Positions 53,019 through 61,719 of a stretch of 64,000 bases of DNA are shown piece by piece. The translations under genes and the position numbers were made by a program. Below the pieces are notes generated by a model. The model saw only the letters and a list, made by a program, of their open reading frames with translations. It was not told where the DNA came from and ran no database searches. This DNA is from Desulfobacterales bacterium (GTDB lineage: Bacteria > Desulfobacterota > Desulfobacteria > Desulfobacterales > JADGBH01). Where the stretch lies: NCBI GenBank assembly GCA_015231595.1, contig JADGBH010000005.1, positions 41,915 through 105,914 on the forward strand. Direction: 5' to 3'. Position 1 is the first letter of the stretch. The number at the start of each line of letters is the position of its first letter.

Positions 53019-53702
53019 ATGAAGTATGTTTTTTCTTTTTTAGCGTTGTTTTTAATTTTATGCACTTCGTATAATTCAAATGTTGATGCGAGTAGTTCTG
53101 AACGAGTTGTTAATGGCCTTAAAGAAGCATTAACAGTCGGTGTGCAAGAAGCTGTAAAAAAAACTGGTGTTGAGGACGGTTTTTATCAAAATCCTAACAT
53201 AAAAATACCTCTTCCTGAACAGTTAAAAAAAGTAGATAATTACCTTAAAAAATTTGGAGGAGAAGCCGCTTCAGAAGCGTTAGTAAAAAAAATGAACAGA
53301 GCTGCCGAAAAAGCAGCCCCAGAAGCGATAGCTATATTCATTAAAGCCATTACTGATATAAAAATTGATGATGGTTTAAAAATTTTAAACGGAGGTAAAA
53401 CGGCTGCTACAGAATATCTAAAATCATCAACATTTGAAGCTCTTATAAATTCATTTTCCCCTGTAATAAAAAAGTCCATGGAAGAAGTTAATGGCATAAA
53501 AACTTATAATGATTATATTTCAAAAAATTCTCTTATCTTGAAATCAATGGATATTAACCTTGATATCAATAATCATGTTGCTGTTAAATCAGTGGAAGGG
53601 CTTTTCAAAATGATAGCCGTAGAAGAACAAAAAATAAGGGAAAATCCAGAAGCAAGAGTTAACGACTTACTTAAGGATGTTTTTGGGGGATTATTTAAGT
53701 AA
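53019..53702 (+). CDS. DUF4197 exported protein
   Basis: This 227-residue protein has a signal peptide (YVFSFLALFLILCTSYNS, cleavage near VDA). It then has the DUF4197 pattern: RVVNGLKEALTVGVQEAVKK, then IKIPLPEQLKKVDNYLKKFG, then AATEYLKSSTFEALINSFSP. A Cys sits within the signal region (LILC), so lipid modification is possible but the lipobox is imperfect. The family is periplasmic or outer-membrane associated with unknown role. AAAGGAG precedes the start. It is followed 18 bp on by repeat copy E. Confidence 0.88.
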   Translation: MKYVFSFLALFLILCTSYNSNVDASSSERVVNGLKEALTVGVQEAVKKTGVEDGFYQNPNIKIPLPEQLKKVDNYLKKFGGEAASEALVKKMNRAAEKAAPEAIAIFIKAITDIKIDDGLKILNGGKTAATEYLKSSTFEALINSFSPVIKKSMEEVNGIKTYNDYISKNSLILKSMDINLDINNHVAVKSVEGLFKMIAVEEQKIRENPEARVNDLLKDVFGGLFK

Positions 53703-53719
53703 AGCTTAAAGGATTAAAA

Positions 53720-53799
53720 TGACACATCATTTCTGTTTTTAAGTAGTAAAGTTTGAATTTGCCTTTAAGTTTGGCCTTAATCAGCTGAATGATATGTCA
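53720..53799 (-). repeat. 80-bp palindromic repeat, copy E (inverted relative to C and D)
   Basis: Read on the minus strand it starts TGACATATCATTCAGCTGAT, has TTAAGGCCAAACTTAAAGGC and ends ATGATGTGTCA. This aligns closely with copy C along the whole length. It begins 18 bp beyond the DUF4197 stop and ends 30 bp before the sigma-54 regulator. Confidence 0.88.
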
Positions 53800-53828
53800 G
53801 TTATAAATTGAATTAATTAGGAATTTTG

Positions 53829-55166
53829 ATGAAAATACTTATTGTCGATGATGATGATATGCAGAGGAAACTTTTAGCGGGGTTTTTAAAAAAAAAAGGC
53901 TATGAAATCTATGAAGCAAAAGACGGAAATGATGCTTTAAAATTATTTATAGAATCTTTCTTTCATCTCGTAATTTTAGACCATAAAATGCCAGGTATGT
54001 TTGGAGATGAAGTCCTTGAAAAAATTAAAGCAATAAATCCATTTATAAGGTCGATAATGATAACTGCATTTGGAACGGTTGATACTGCCGTTAAAGTTAT
54101 GAAGCTTGGAGCAGATGATTTTTTTGAAAAACCAATTAACTTATCTGAGCTTCTGGATAAAATTCAATTTATCGAGCAATCATTAGCTATTGAAGAAGAT
54201 ATCGGTAAAATTAATGAAGAGTTTGACGAATCTTCTTTTCCATTAAAAGTTATAGGCAGCAGTCATGAACTTAAAGAAGTTCTTTCAATGGTAAAAAGAG
54301 TTGCAAAAAGTCCATGGTCAGTTTTAATAAGAGGAGAAACAGGAACAGGAAAAGAATTAATTTCGCGCTTGATACATTTATTAAGTGACAGAAAAGAGAA
54401 ACCCTTTATTGTTGTAAATTGCGGATCTGTCCCTGAGAACCTTTTTGAAGCAGAATTGTTTGGGCATGAAAAAGGTTCTTTCACTGGCGCGATTTCAAAC
54501 AGAAAAGGACGGTTCGAATTAGCAAATGAAGGAACATTATTTTTGGATGAAATTGGAGAGCTTCCATTAAGCCTTCAACCTAAATTATTAAGAGCTTTGC
54601 AAGAAAAACAAATTATTAGAGTTGGTGGAGAAAAAGAAATTTTAGTTGATGTAAGGGTTATTGCTGCAACTAATAAAGATTTAAAGCAAATGGTTGAAGA
54701 AGGTTTTTTTAGGGAAGACCTTTATTATAGATTAAACGTTTTTGATGTTGAAATTCCTCCTTTGCGAAAAAGAAAGGAAGATATTCCTGCTTTGGTGGAT
54801 TTTTTTCTTGAAAAATATACATCTTCTTCTATAAAATTTTCAACTGAAGCTATGGATTTGCTAATGAAATATTCTTTTCCTGGCAATGTTAGAGAGCTTG
54901 AGCATATAATTCAAAGAACTATAACCCTTACTAGAGGTTCAATAATAACAGAAAAAGATATTCCTGTAGAAGTGAGATTAAATAAATATAGTAATCAATC
55001 AACTCTTATTGGAAGAATTTCTAATTTTGAAAAGGAAATGATCCTTGCGTCACTTGAAAAAAATTCATGGATACAAACAAAAGCAGCTAATGCTCTTGGT
55101 ATAAGCGAGAGAGTATTGAGATATAAAATGGGAAAATACGATATTCAAAGGCAGTCAAAAATTTAA
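53829..55166 (+). CDS. Sigma-54-dependent response regulator (NtrC type)
   Basis: This 445-residue protein starts at the ATG at 53829; the preceding TTG is not needed. A receiver domain has acidic pocket DDDD and phospho-acceptor D51 in VILDHKMPG. The AAA+ domain has Walker A GETGTGKELISRL (about 169-181), the sigma-54 contact loop as GSFTGA (216-221, Ser in place of the usual Ala) and Walker B TLFLDEIGEL. A C-terminal Fis-type helix-turn-helix has TKAANALGISERVLRYKM. It activates sigma-54 promoters after phosphorylation. The cognate kinase is not adjacent. Confidence 0.93.
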   Translation: MKILIVDDDDMQRKLLAGFLKKKGYEIYEAKDGNDALKLFIESFFHLVILDHKMPGMFGDEVLEKIKAINPFIRSIMITAFGTVDTAVKVMKLGADDFFEKPINLSELLDKIQFIEQSLAIEEDIGKINEEFDESSFPLKVIGSSHELKEVLSMVKRVAKSPWSVLIRGETGTGKELISRLIHLLSDRKEKPFIVVNCGSVPENLFEAELFGHEKGSFTGAISNRKGRFELANEGTLFLDEIGELPLSLQPKLLRALQEKQIIRVGGEKEILVDVRVIAATNKDLKQMVEEGFFREDLYYRLNVFDVEIPPLRKRKEDIPALVDFFLEKYTSSSIKFSTEAMDLLMKYSFPGNVRELEHIIQRTITLTRGSIITEKDIPVEVRLNKYSNQSTLIGRISNFEKEMILASLEKNSWIQTKAANALGISERVLRYKMGKYDIQRQSKI

Positions 55167-55346
55167 TAGTTTATTGGAATATAATATTTTTGCCATTATT
55201 CATAATTAATTGTTAAATAACCTTGACAAAAAATCTATTCCCTATTAAGAAATAACCTCATTTTTCTATAGAATATTTATGAAGTATTTCATATAAAATA
55301 TGAGGCTTAATTAATAACTAAATTTCATGAAAAAAGGAGACAAAAT

Positions 55347-56621
55347 ATGTCACAATTACTTCCACCTCATGGCGGAAAAGGTTTAACCTGCTGTTTGCTT
55401 GAAGGAAAAGAATTAGAAGATGAAAAGAAAAAAGCTCAAACCTTAAAGAAAATCGCTATTTCCCCAAGAGAAAAAGGGGATTTAATAATGATAGGGATTG
55501 GAGGTTTCAGCCCTTTAACAGGTTTTATGACAGAAGCTGATTGGAAAGGCGTTTGTGATAATTATTTGCTTTCTGATGGGACATTCTGGCCTATTCCTGT
55601 AACTTTATCAGCTTCAAAAGCTGATGCAGATGGAATAAAAGTTGGTGAAGAAATAGCCCTTTATGACCCAGAAAGAGATGAAATAATGGGAACAATGAAG
55701 GTTACTGAAAAGTTCGAAATGACAGAAGAAAAGAAAAAATATGAATGTGAAAAAACATTCATGGGCGAAGGAACTCCTACTGCTGAAGACTTTTGGAAGA
55801 TAGCTAAAGATGATCATCCTGGTGTTCAAATGGTTATGAGCCAAAAAGAAGTTAGCCTTGCAGGCCCTGTAAAAGTTTTGAGCGAAGCAGAATATCCAAC
55901 AAAATATGCTGGCGTTTACATGAGACCTGCGGAATCTCGTAAGATTTTTGAAGAAAAAGGATGGAAAGAAGTAGCAGCATTGCAGCTTAGAAATCCTATG
56001 CATAGATCCCATGAATATCTTGCAAAAATTGCTGTTGAAGTATGCGATGGCGTTTTCATTCATTCTCTTGTTGGAAATCTTAAACCTGGTGATATTCCTG
56101 CAGAAGTAAGAGTTAAATGTATCGATGCTCTTGTTAAACATTATTTTGTTTCAGATAAGGTAGTTCAAGGCGGTTATCCATTGGATATGCGTTATGCAGG
56201 CCCAAGAGAAGCTCTCCTTCATGCTACATTCCGTCAAAATTATGGAGTTTCAAGAATGATTATTGGTAGAGACCATGCTGGAGTTGGCGATTTCTACGGT
56301 ATGTTTGAAGCTCAAACAATATTTGACAAAATTCCAAAACCAGCTGAAACAGGCAAAGCATTACTTTGCACCCCATTAAAAATTGACTGGACATTCTATT
56401 GCGTAAAATGCGATGGTATGGCATCCCTTAGAACTTGTCCTCACTCAAAAGCAGATAGAGTTCTTCTTAGCGGTACCATGTTACGTAAAGGCCTTTCAGA
56501 AGGAACACAAATTCCTGATCATTTTGGTAGGGAAGAAGTTCTTGCAATATTAAGAGAATATTACGCAGGTCTTACAGAAAAAGTTGAAATTAAAACTCAT
56601 GCTGCAGCTATGGGAAAATAA
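55347..56621 (+). CDS. sat: Sulfate adenylyltransferase (ATP sulfurylase)
   Basis: This 424-residue protein has the active-site motifs [18 protein letters not shown] (QxRN and HxxH region) and [15 protein letters not shown] (GRDH). It also has [18 protein letters not shown]. It makes adenosine 5'-phosphosulfate from sulfate and ATP, the first step of dissimilatory sulfate reduction. CxxC...CxxH ([18 protein letters not shown]) near the C-terminus is typical of homo-oligomeric dissimilatory enzymes that bind zinc. AAGGAG precedes the ATG. It is a single-gene unit ended by a strong terminator. TTGACA at 55223 is a possible -35 box. Confidence 0.96.
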   Translation: MSQLLPPHGGKGLTCCLLEGKELEDEKKKAQTLKKIAISPREKGDLIMIGIGGFSPLTGFMTEADWKGVCDNYLLSDGTFWPIPVTLSASKADADGIKVGEEIALYDPERDEIMGTMKVTEKFEMTEEKKKYECEKTFMGEGTPTAEDFWKIAKDDHPGVQMVMSQKEVSLAGPVKVLSEAEYPTKYAGVYMRPAESRKIFEEKGWKEVAALQLRNPMHRSHEYLAKIAVEVCDGVFIHSLVGNLKPGDIPAEVRVKCIDALVKHYFVSDKVVQGGYPLDMRYAGPREALLHATFRQNYGVSRMIIGRDHAGVGDFYGMFEAQTIFDKIPKPAETGKALLCTPLKIDWTFYCVKCDGMASLRTCPHSKADRVLLSGTMLRKGLSEGTQIPDHFGREEVLAILREYYAGLTEKVEIKTHAAAMGK

Positions 56622-56641
56622 TGTAATTTAATATTAGGTAT

Positions 56642-56676
56642 AAAGGGGAAAATGATAAAACATTTTCCCCTTTTTT
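56642..56676 (+). terminator. Rho-independent terminator of sat
   Basis: AAAGGGGAAAATG and CATTTTCCCCTTT form a 13-bp stem with a 6-nt loop (ATAAAA), running into TTTTTT, 20 bp after the sat stop. Confidence 0.95.
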
Positions 56677-56704
56677 GTTTAAATTTTTTATTTAGGTGTG
56701 TTTT

Positions 56705-57814
56705 ATGAAGGTAGATGGCAAAGATATTAGACCCATATGGTTTGACTCATCTGAAGGCGTTGTAAAAATAATCGATCAAAGAGTACTTCCCTATGAGCTT
56801 AAAATAGTTGCTCTAAAAAATGTTGATGAAATAATAAAAGCAATTAAAGAAATGTATGTTCGGGGGGCTCCTCTAATTGGCGTAACTGGTGCTTATGGAG
56901 CCTTTTTAGCAGCCTGTAATCTTGGAGAAGAAAATATTAATGATGAATCTTTAATTAATGAATGTAAAAGAATTAAAGATTCAAGACCTACAGCAATTAA
57001 TTTGCCATGGGCTGTTGATAGGGTTTGTTCACAAATTTTAAAAGGAAAAACAGCCGCTGAAAGAATTGAAATAGCTAAAATTGAGGCTGAAAAGATTGCT
57101 GATTTTGAAGTAGATAATTGTAAAAGAATAGGGGAACATGGATTATCTTTACTTGAAAAAATAAGCTTAAACAAAAAAGGATCTACAGTTAATATTTTAA
57201 CCCATTGTAATGCTGGGTGGCTCGCATGTATAGAATATGGAACTGCTACTGCCCCAATGTATGCTGCTTATGATAAAGGCATTGACATTCATGTTTGGGT
57301 TGATGAGACAAGGCCTTTAAATCAAGGCGCACGGCTGACAGCATGGGAACTTAGTAAGTATGGAGTAAAAAATACTATTATCCCAGACAACACTGGCGGC
57401 CATCTTATGCAACATGGTATGGTTGATATTGTTATTGTAGGTTCAGATAGAACAACATATACAGGTGATGTAGCGAATAAAATAGGAACTTACCTTAAAG
57501 CACTTGCGGCCCATGATAATAATATACCTTTTTATGTGGCTTTGCCTTCTACTTCTTTTGATTGGACTATTAGAAATGGACTTTCAGATATTCCAATAGA
57601 AAAACGAAATCCTGATGAAGTAAGATATATTAAGGGATTTCATAATGGTAAAGTAGAAGATATTTTAATTACCAACCAGTCTTATAATGCTTTGAATTTT
57701 GCCTTTGATGTTACGCCATCTCGACTTGTGACGGGCTTCATCACAGAGCGGGGCGTTTGTAACGCAAATGAAGAGTCTTTAAAATTTATGTTTCCAGAGA
57801 ATACAAAAAATTAA
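56705..57814 (+). CDS. mtnA: S-methyl-5-thioribose-1-phosphate isomerase
   Basis: The ATG at 56705 follows AGGTG; a GTG nine bases earlier is part of that site. The protein has about 369 residues. Signatures of the MtnA/eIF2B-like fold are MYVRGAPLIGVTGAYGAFLA, LTHCNAGWLACIEYGTA (catalytic Cys region) and VIVGSDRTTYTGDVANKIGT (catalytic Asp). It acts in methionine salvage. It is not in an operon with other salvage genes visible here. Related isomerases can also act in other ribose-1-phosphate pathways. Confidence 0.93.
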   Translation: MKVDGKDIRPIWFDSSEGVVKIIDQRVLPYELKIVALKNVDEIIKAIKEMYVRGAPLIGVTGAYGAFLAACNLGEENINDESLINECKRIKDSRPTAINLPWAVDRVCSQILKGKTAAERIEIAKIEAEKIADFEVDNCKRIGEHGLSLLEKISLNKKGSTVNILTHCNAGWLACIEYGTATAPMYAAYDKGIDIHVWVDETRPLNQGARLTAWELSKYGVKNTIIPDNTGGHLMQHGMVDIVIVGSDRTTYTGDVANKIGTYLKALAAHDNNIPFYVALPSTSFDWTIRNGLSDIPIEKRNPDEVRYIKGFHNGKVEDILITNQSYNALNFAFDVTPSRLVTGFITERGVCNANEESLKFMFPENTKN

Positions 57815-57846
57815 TTTATTAAACTTTTTAATATGATTTTTTATTA

Positions 57847-58311
57847 ATGATTACTGAAATCGAAAAAAAAATAATTGCTTGTGTGCAGGGTGATATTCCT
57901 GTAACTTCAAGGCCATATAAAGAAATAGCTGATAAATTAAATATTTCGGAAGAGTTTGTTTTAGATACCCTTGAAAAACTCTCTGAAAAAGGAATAATAA
58001 GGCGTTTTGGAGCGACACTTAGACACCAAAAATCAGGCTATGATGCTAATGCTATGATTGCGTGGATTGTGGATGATAACACAGTAGATGATGTTGGAAA
58101 AAAAATGGCAAAAAATAAGCACATATCCCATTGCTATAGGAGGCGAACTACTTCAGCATGGCCATATAATCTTTATACGATGGTTCATGCTAAAGATACT
58201 GATTCATGTAGGAAAATAGCTAAAAAATTAGCTGAAGAACACTCAGTCATTTCTTATAGTATTTTATTTAGCCTTAAAGAATTAAAAAAAACATCAATGC
58301 AGTATATATAA
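57847..58311 (+). CDS. Siroheme decarboxylase subunit (AhbA/AhbB, Lrp/AsnC type)
   Basis: This 154-residue protein has a winged-helix N-terminus (ITEIEKKIIACVQGDIPVTS; LEKLSEKGIIRRFGATLRHQ). It then has the Ahb signature HCYRRRTTSAWPYNLYTMVH and a FSLKELKKTSMQYI end. AhbA and AhbB together convert siroheme to didecarboxysiroheme in the alternative heme route of sulfate reducers. Only one of the pair is here, and no other heme genes surround it. I cannot decide between AhbA and AhbB, and a paralogue with another role is possible. The start lacks a clear Shine-Dalgarno sequence. Confidence 0.85.
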   Translation: MITEIEKKIIACVQGDIPVTSRPYKEIADKLNISEEFVLDTLEKLSEKGIIRRFGATLRHQKSGYDANAMIAWIVDDNTVDDVGKKMAKNKHISHCYRRRTTSAWPYNLYTMVHAKDTDSCRKIAKKLAEEHSVISYSILFSLKELKKTSMQYI

Positions 58312-58315
58312 TAAT

Positions 58316-59656
58316 TTGAAAAATAAAAATAAATCTCTCAACGTACTTTGTGTAAATCCTTGGATACATGATTTTGCCGCCTATGATTTTTGGTCAAAAC
58401 CTTTGGGGTTTTTGTGGATAGTTTCTATTCTTAAACTCCACGGCATCTCTGTATCGTATATAGATTGTCTTGATAGATTTCATCCTAAAATAGATAAACA
58501 TTCTATTGGTAAAGATGACGGACGAGGCCCGTATCTTAAAACTAAAATTTTAACTCCAAAGCCTCTAAATTATATAAATCGAAATTATTCTAGATATGGA
58601 ATCAATCCGGAATGGTTTAAATCTGATCTTTTAAATCTTAGCCATAAGCCTGATTTAATATTTGTTACATCTATTATGACTTATTGGTATACAGGGGTTC
58701 AAGAAACTATAGGCGCTATAAGGGAAGTTTATCCAAATACATCTATTATTCTTGGAGGTATATATGCAAGTTTATGTTATGAGCATGCTTTAAAATACTC
58801 AGGAGCAGATATAGTTATAAGCGGACCTGGTGAAAAGAAAGTTTTAGAATTAGTTGAAAAGTATACTGGTTTTGTTAAATCCTTTGATTTTGATCCAGAT
58901 AATCTTGATACTTACCCTTATCCAGCATTTGAACTTCAAAATAAAATTACTTATATTCCTATACTTACTTCAAAAGGATGTCCTTTTTCATGCTCTTATT
59001 GTGCATCAAATTATTTAAGTCCGAATTTAATGGTAAGAAGTCCTGATTCTGTTATCAGTGAGATTAAACATTGGAATTTAAAGTATGGTGTTAAAAATTT
59101 TGCTTTATATGATGATGCTTTTTTAATTAATTCAAAAAATCATGCTATTCCAATTTTGGAAAAAATTATAGCGGAAAATTTAGATATATGTTTCCATACG
59201 CCTAATGCCCTCCATGCAAGAGAAATATCTAAACTTAATGCATCGTTAATGTTTAAAGCTAATTTTAAAACTATTCGTATTGGAGTTGAAACACTTGATT
59301 TTAATAATAGAGGGGATCATAAATTAAAGGAAGATGAATTTAAAAATGCGTTGTTTTTCTTGAAAGAGGCTGGATTTACTAAGGAGCAAGTAGGCGCTTA
59401 TTTGCTTGTAGGTTTGCCTGATCAAGATTTAGAATCAATTGAAAATTCTATTTTAAATGTGAAGGCATTAGGAATAAATCCTATTTTAGCATATTATACC
59501 CCGATTCCCCATACAGCAATGTGGACAAAAGCTATTGAATCGTCACGTTATGATCTTGTATCCGATCCTATTTTTTCGAATAATTCTATCTTTCCTTGCT
59601 GGAAATCAAGTTTTGATTGGATAAAAGTTTCGAATTTTAAAAATATTATCAGATAA
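58316..59656 (+). CDS. Radical SAM protein with B12-binding-like N-terminal domain
   Basis: This 446-residue protein has a B12-binding fold at about 8-180 (PLGFLWIVSILKLHGISVSY; SIILGGIYASLCYEHALKYS), but the DxHxxG cobalamin ligand is not evident. The radical SAM domain has the cluster motif CPFSCSYCASNY (CxxxCxxC), IRIGVETLDFNNRG and YLLVGLPDQDLESIE. The longest frame starts at a TTG (58316) directly after the ahb stop, without a visible Shine-Dalgarno sequence, so the start is uncertain. It is the second gene after mtnA and the ahb subunit and probably co-transcribed. The reaction is unknown. Confidence 0.85.
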   Translation: MKNKNKSLNVLCVNPWIHDFAAYDFWSKPLGFLWIVSILKLHGISVSYIDCLDRFHPKIDKHSIGKDDGRGPYLKTKILTPKPLNYINRNYSRYGINPEWFKSDLLNLSHKPDLIFVTSIMTYWYTGVQETIGAIREVYPNTSIILGGIYASLCYEHALKYSGADIVISGPGEKKVLELVEKYTGFVKSFDFDPDNLDTYPYPAFELQNKITYIPILTSKGCPFSCSYCASNYLSPNLMVRSPDSVISEIKHWNLKYGVKNFALYDDAFLINSKNHAIPILEKIIAENLDICFHTPNALHAREISKLNASLMFKANFKTIRIGVETLDFNNRGDHKLKEDEFKNALFFLKEAGFTKEQVGAYLLVGLPDQDLESIENSILNVKALGINPILAYYTPIPHTAMWTKAIESSRYDLVSDPIFSNNSIFPCWKSSFDWIKVSNFKNIIR

Positions 59657-59660
59657 AAAT

Positions 59661-59697
59661 AAAAGGGATATCATTTTTATAGGCATCCCTTTTATTT
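59661..59697. terminator. Bidirectional terminator between the radical SAM and cold-shock genes
   Basis: AAAAGGGAT (59661-59669) and ATCCCTTTT (59685-59693) form a 9-bp stem with a 15-nt loop. It lies 4 bp after the radical SAM stop and 12 bp beyond the convergent csp stop. Confidence 0.8.
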
Positions 59698-59708
59698 ATG
59701 TAAATAGA

Positions 59709-59915
59709 TTATTCTGCTATTTTAGTGACGTTCTTAGCTGATGGACCACGGGCGTTTTGCTCTATGTCAAACGTTACTCTATCTCCTTTTGTAAGAGTTT
59801 TGAATCCTTTCATATTAATTGCTGAATGGTGAAAGAAAATATCCTTTCCTTGATCTTGCTCAATAAATCCAAAACCCTTTTTGTCGTTAAACCATTTTAC
59901 AATACCGTTTGCCAT
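59709..59915 (-). CDS. Cold-shock-domain protein (CspA family)
   Basis: The ATG at 59915 follows AGGAGG by 4 nt; a longer frame starts in the untranslated leader. The protein has 68 residues with the RNA-binding motifs GIVKWFNDKKGFGFIEQD (RNP1) and DIFFHHSAI (RNP2), giving the full cold-shock barrel. It binds single-stranded RNA or DNA as an RNA chaperone. A leader of about 100 nt may contain a regulatory RNA structure. Confidence 0.95.
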   Translation of the reverse strand: MANGIVKWFNDKKGFGFIEQDQGKDIFFHHSAINMKGFKTLTKGDRVTFDIEQNARGPSAKNVTKIAE

Positions 59916-60002
59916 TTTTCCTCCTAAAAAAATATTATTACTAAAAAAACTCCTGGTCGTAACACTTACAAAAAATACTATACTTTTAGAGCGAAAACGA
60001 CC
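59916..60002 (-). promoter_or_regulatory. csp leader with possible long-range stem
   Basis: GGTCGT (on the minus strand, from 60002) pairs with ACGACC (to 59955) across about 36 nt. TATAGT lies inside. Cold-shock genes often have structured leaders. The stem is short and the promoter position is unresolved. Confidence 0.3.
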
Positions 60003-60023
60003 GGACATAAAGCCCATAATATA

Positions 60024-61013
60024 TTATTTAATTCCCTTTAGCATTTCCTGTATGCCTCCAATTGAACTAATTAAAGCAGTTGCTTCATAGGGAAGTAAAA
60101 TAACCTTATTTTCTTTTCCATTCATTATTTCTGTTAATGACTCAATATATTTTATAGCAATTAAATAGGTTGCGGGATCCGCTTTTGATTGCGATATCGC
60201 GCCTGTTATTTTAAGAATTGCCTCTGCTTCACCTTCTGCAACTTTTATTCTTGCTTCTGCATCACCTTCCGCCTTAAGAATAGTTGCTCTTTTTTCACCT
60301 TCAGCTTTATTTATAGATGCTTCTTTTAAGCCTTCTGCTTCAAGAATAGCTGCTCTTTTTTGTCCTTCTGCTTGAAGAATAGCAGCTCTTCTGCTTCTTT
60401 CAGCTCTCATTTGTTTTTCCATTTCTTCTTGAACATCTTTAGGAGGATTAATATCCTGCAATTCTACTCGATTTACTTTAACGCCCCATTTATCTGTCGC
60501 GTCATCAAGTATTGTACTTAATTTTTTATTTATTGTGTCCCTTGACGATAGACATTCATCAAGATCAAGCTCTCCTACTACATTTCGAAGATTTGTTTGT
60601 GTAAGTTTTTCTATTGCATCGGGAAGGTTTGCAATTTCATACATGCTTTTAACAGGATCAGTTACTTGAAAGTAAAGTAAAGCATTTATTTCAATCATAA
60701 CATTATCTTTTGTTATTACATTCTGCTTTGGGAAATCGTAAACAGTCTCTCTAAGATCAATTTTTGCGGTTTCCTTAGTTAGAATAATTTTATTTTCACC
60801 CGATACATCTGTTTTTACGTAACGCCAATGCACTTTACGAGGCTGTTCAAATATTGGAATTATAATGTTAACTCCACTTTCCAAAGTTCGATTATATTTT
60901 CCAAGTCTTTCAATAATCATGGTTTCAGCCTGTTGAACTATTATGATACCTTTAGCGACGATAATTATGGTGAATATCGCTATTACAAATATTATAACAA
61001 AAAAAGGTTGCAT
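60024..61013 (-). CDS. SPFH/stomatin-like membrane protein (QmcA-type)
   Basis: This 329-residue protein has an N-terminal membrane anchor (FFVIIFVIAIFTIIIVAKGI). A band-7/SPFH domain follows (ERLGKYNRTLESGVNIIIPI; ITKDNVMIEINALLYFQVTD; LTQTNLRNVVGELDLDECLS). The last third is a coiled coil of AEGxKRAAIL-type repeats. Such proteins form ring assemblies in the membrane and work with NfeD partners. Its ATG overlaps the NfeD stop by one base (TAATG), so the pair is co-translated. Confidence 0.93.
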   Translation of the reverse strand: MQPFFVIIFVIAIFTIIIVAKGIIIVQQAETMIIERLGKYNRTLESGVNIIIPIFEQPRKVHWRYVKTDVSGENKIILTKETAKIDLRETVYDFPKQNVITKDNVMIEINALLYFQVTDPVKSMYEIANLPDAIEKLTQTNLRNVVGELDLDECLSSRDTINKKLSTILDDATDKWGVKVNRVELQDINPPKDVQEEMEKQMRAERSRRAAILQAEGQKRAAILEAEGLKEASINKAEGEKRATILKAEGDAEARIKVAEGEAEAILKITGAISQSKADPATYLIAIKYIESLTEIMNGKENKVILLPYEATALISSIGGIQEMLKGIK

Positions 61014-61462
61014 TATCTATTTTCCTCCTCTTTTTTTTCTACAAAGGCAGTAGTGCCCTCAATTTTTTTTATAATGACTAATGCTCCAATATCAATAATT
61101 TTTTCTGTTTCGGATAACGCTCTCCAAGTTTCCCCTCCTATCTTTATTCTACCTCTATTTTCCACGTTATTAATTTTTTCAATAACTAATGCTTTTTTTG
61201 ATAGAAGAGCATCAACTCCTGTTGGCTTCATTTTAGAGTTTTTATAAAAAAAACGATTGAATAATGGTCGAATAGTGAAGAAAATTAGTAATGTAATTAT
61301 AGAAAAAAATATTAACTGAATGTTGAAGCTAAAGCCTATAGATGCAATAATTCCAGCAGCCATGCATGCAACTCCAAAACTAGCTAAAACAAATCCAGGT
61401 GTAAATATTTCAACAATTACAAGAATTATTCCTAAAGTTATCCACGCTTGCCATTCTTGCAT
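61013..61462 (-). CDS. NfeD-family membrane protein
   Basis: The ATG at 61462 follows AAGGAG by 5 nt. The protein has about 149 residues. Membrane segments are WITLGIILVIVEIFTPGFVL and FGVACMAAGIIASIGF, then a third at about 55-75. A C-terminal OB-fold domain follows (GRIKIGGETWRALSETEKII). It lacks the serine-protease domain of long NfeD forms. It is the partner of the downstream stomatin-like protein. Confidence 0.9.
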   Translation of the reverse strand: MQEWQAWITLGIILVIVEIFTPGFVLASFGVACMAAGIIASIGFSFNIQLIFFSIITLLIFFTIRPLFNRFFYKNSKMKPTGVDALLSKKALVIEKINNVENRGRIKIGGETWRALSETEKIIDIGALVIIKKIEGTTAFVEKKEEENR

Positions 61463-61633
61463 GCTATCTCCTTGCCCCGAAACCGACATTTATTCTTGTT
61501 TCACTCAAATTGTTATTCATTTTTACACATGGAATTAAAGGAATTAAAGAAAGGTAAGTAAATAGGGATGATAAATCTACCGAAGAAAATATTGTTATTT
61601 GAGATAAAAAAAACTTCATACTTAATTTTTAAG

Positions 61634-61706
61634 TGCCCCCAGCAAGAATCGAACTTGCGGCTCAAGGATTAGGAATCCTTTGCTCTATCCACTGAGCTAT
61701 GGGGGC
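61634..61706 (-). tRNA. tRNA-Arg, anticodon CCU
   Basis: The minus strand from 61706 reads GCCCCCATAGCTCAGTGGAT and so on. The acceptor stem GCCCCCA/TGGGGGC has discriminator A. The D-arm is present, the anticodon arm AAGGA/TCCTT has loop TTCCTAA (anticodon CCT), and the T-arm contains GTTCGATTC. The 73-nt gene lacks an encoded CCA. It reads AGG codons. Confidence 0.95.
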
Positions 61707-61719
61707 AAAATTTTATTAT

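Noticed and set aside
13957..53799. CRISPR interpretation of the 80-bp repeats
   Set aside because: Copies are thousands of bases apart, imperfect and in both orientations, with no regular spacers and no cas genes.
55614..56141. 175-residue minus-strand frame inside sat
   Set aside because: The sequence is low complexity (Phe/Ser/Asn/Lys-rich), the mirror image of sat codons, with no family resemblance.
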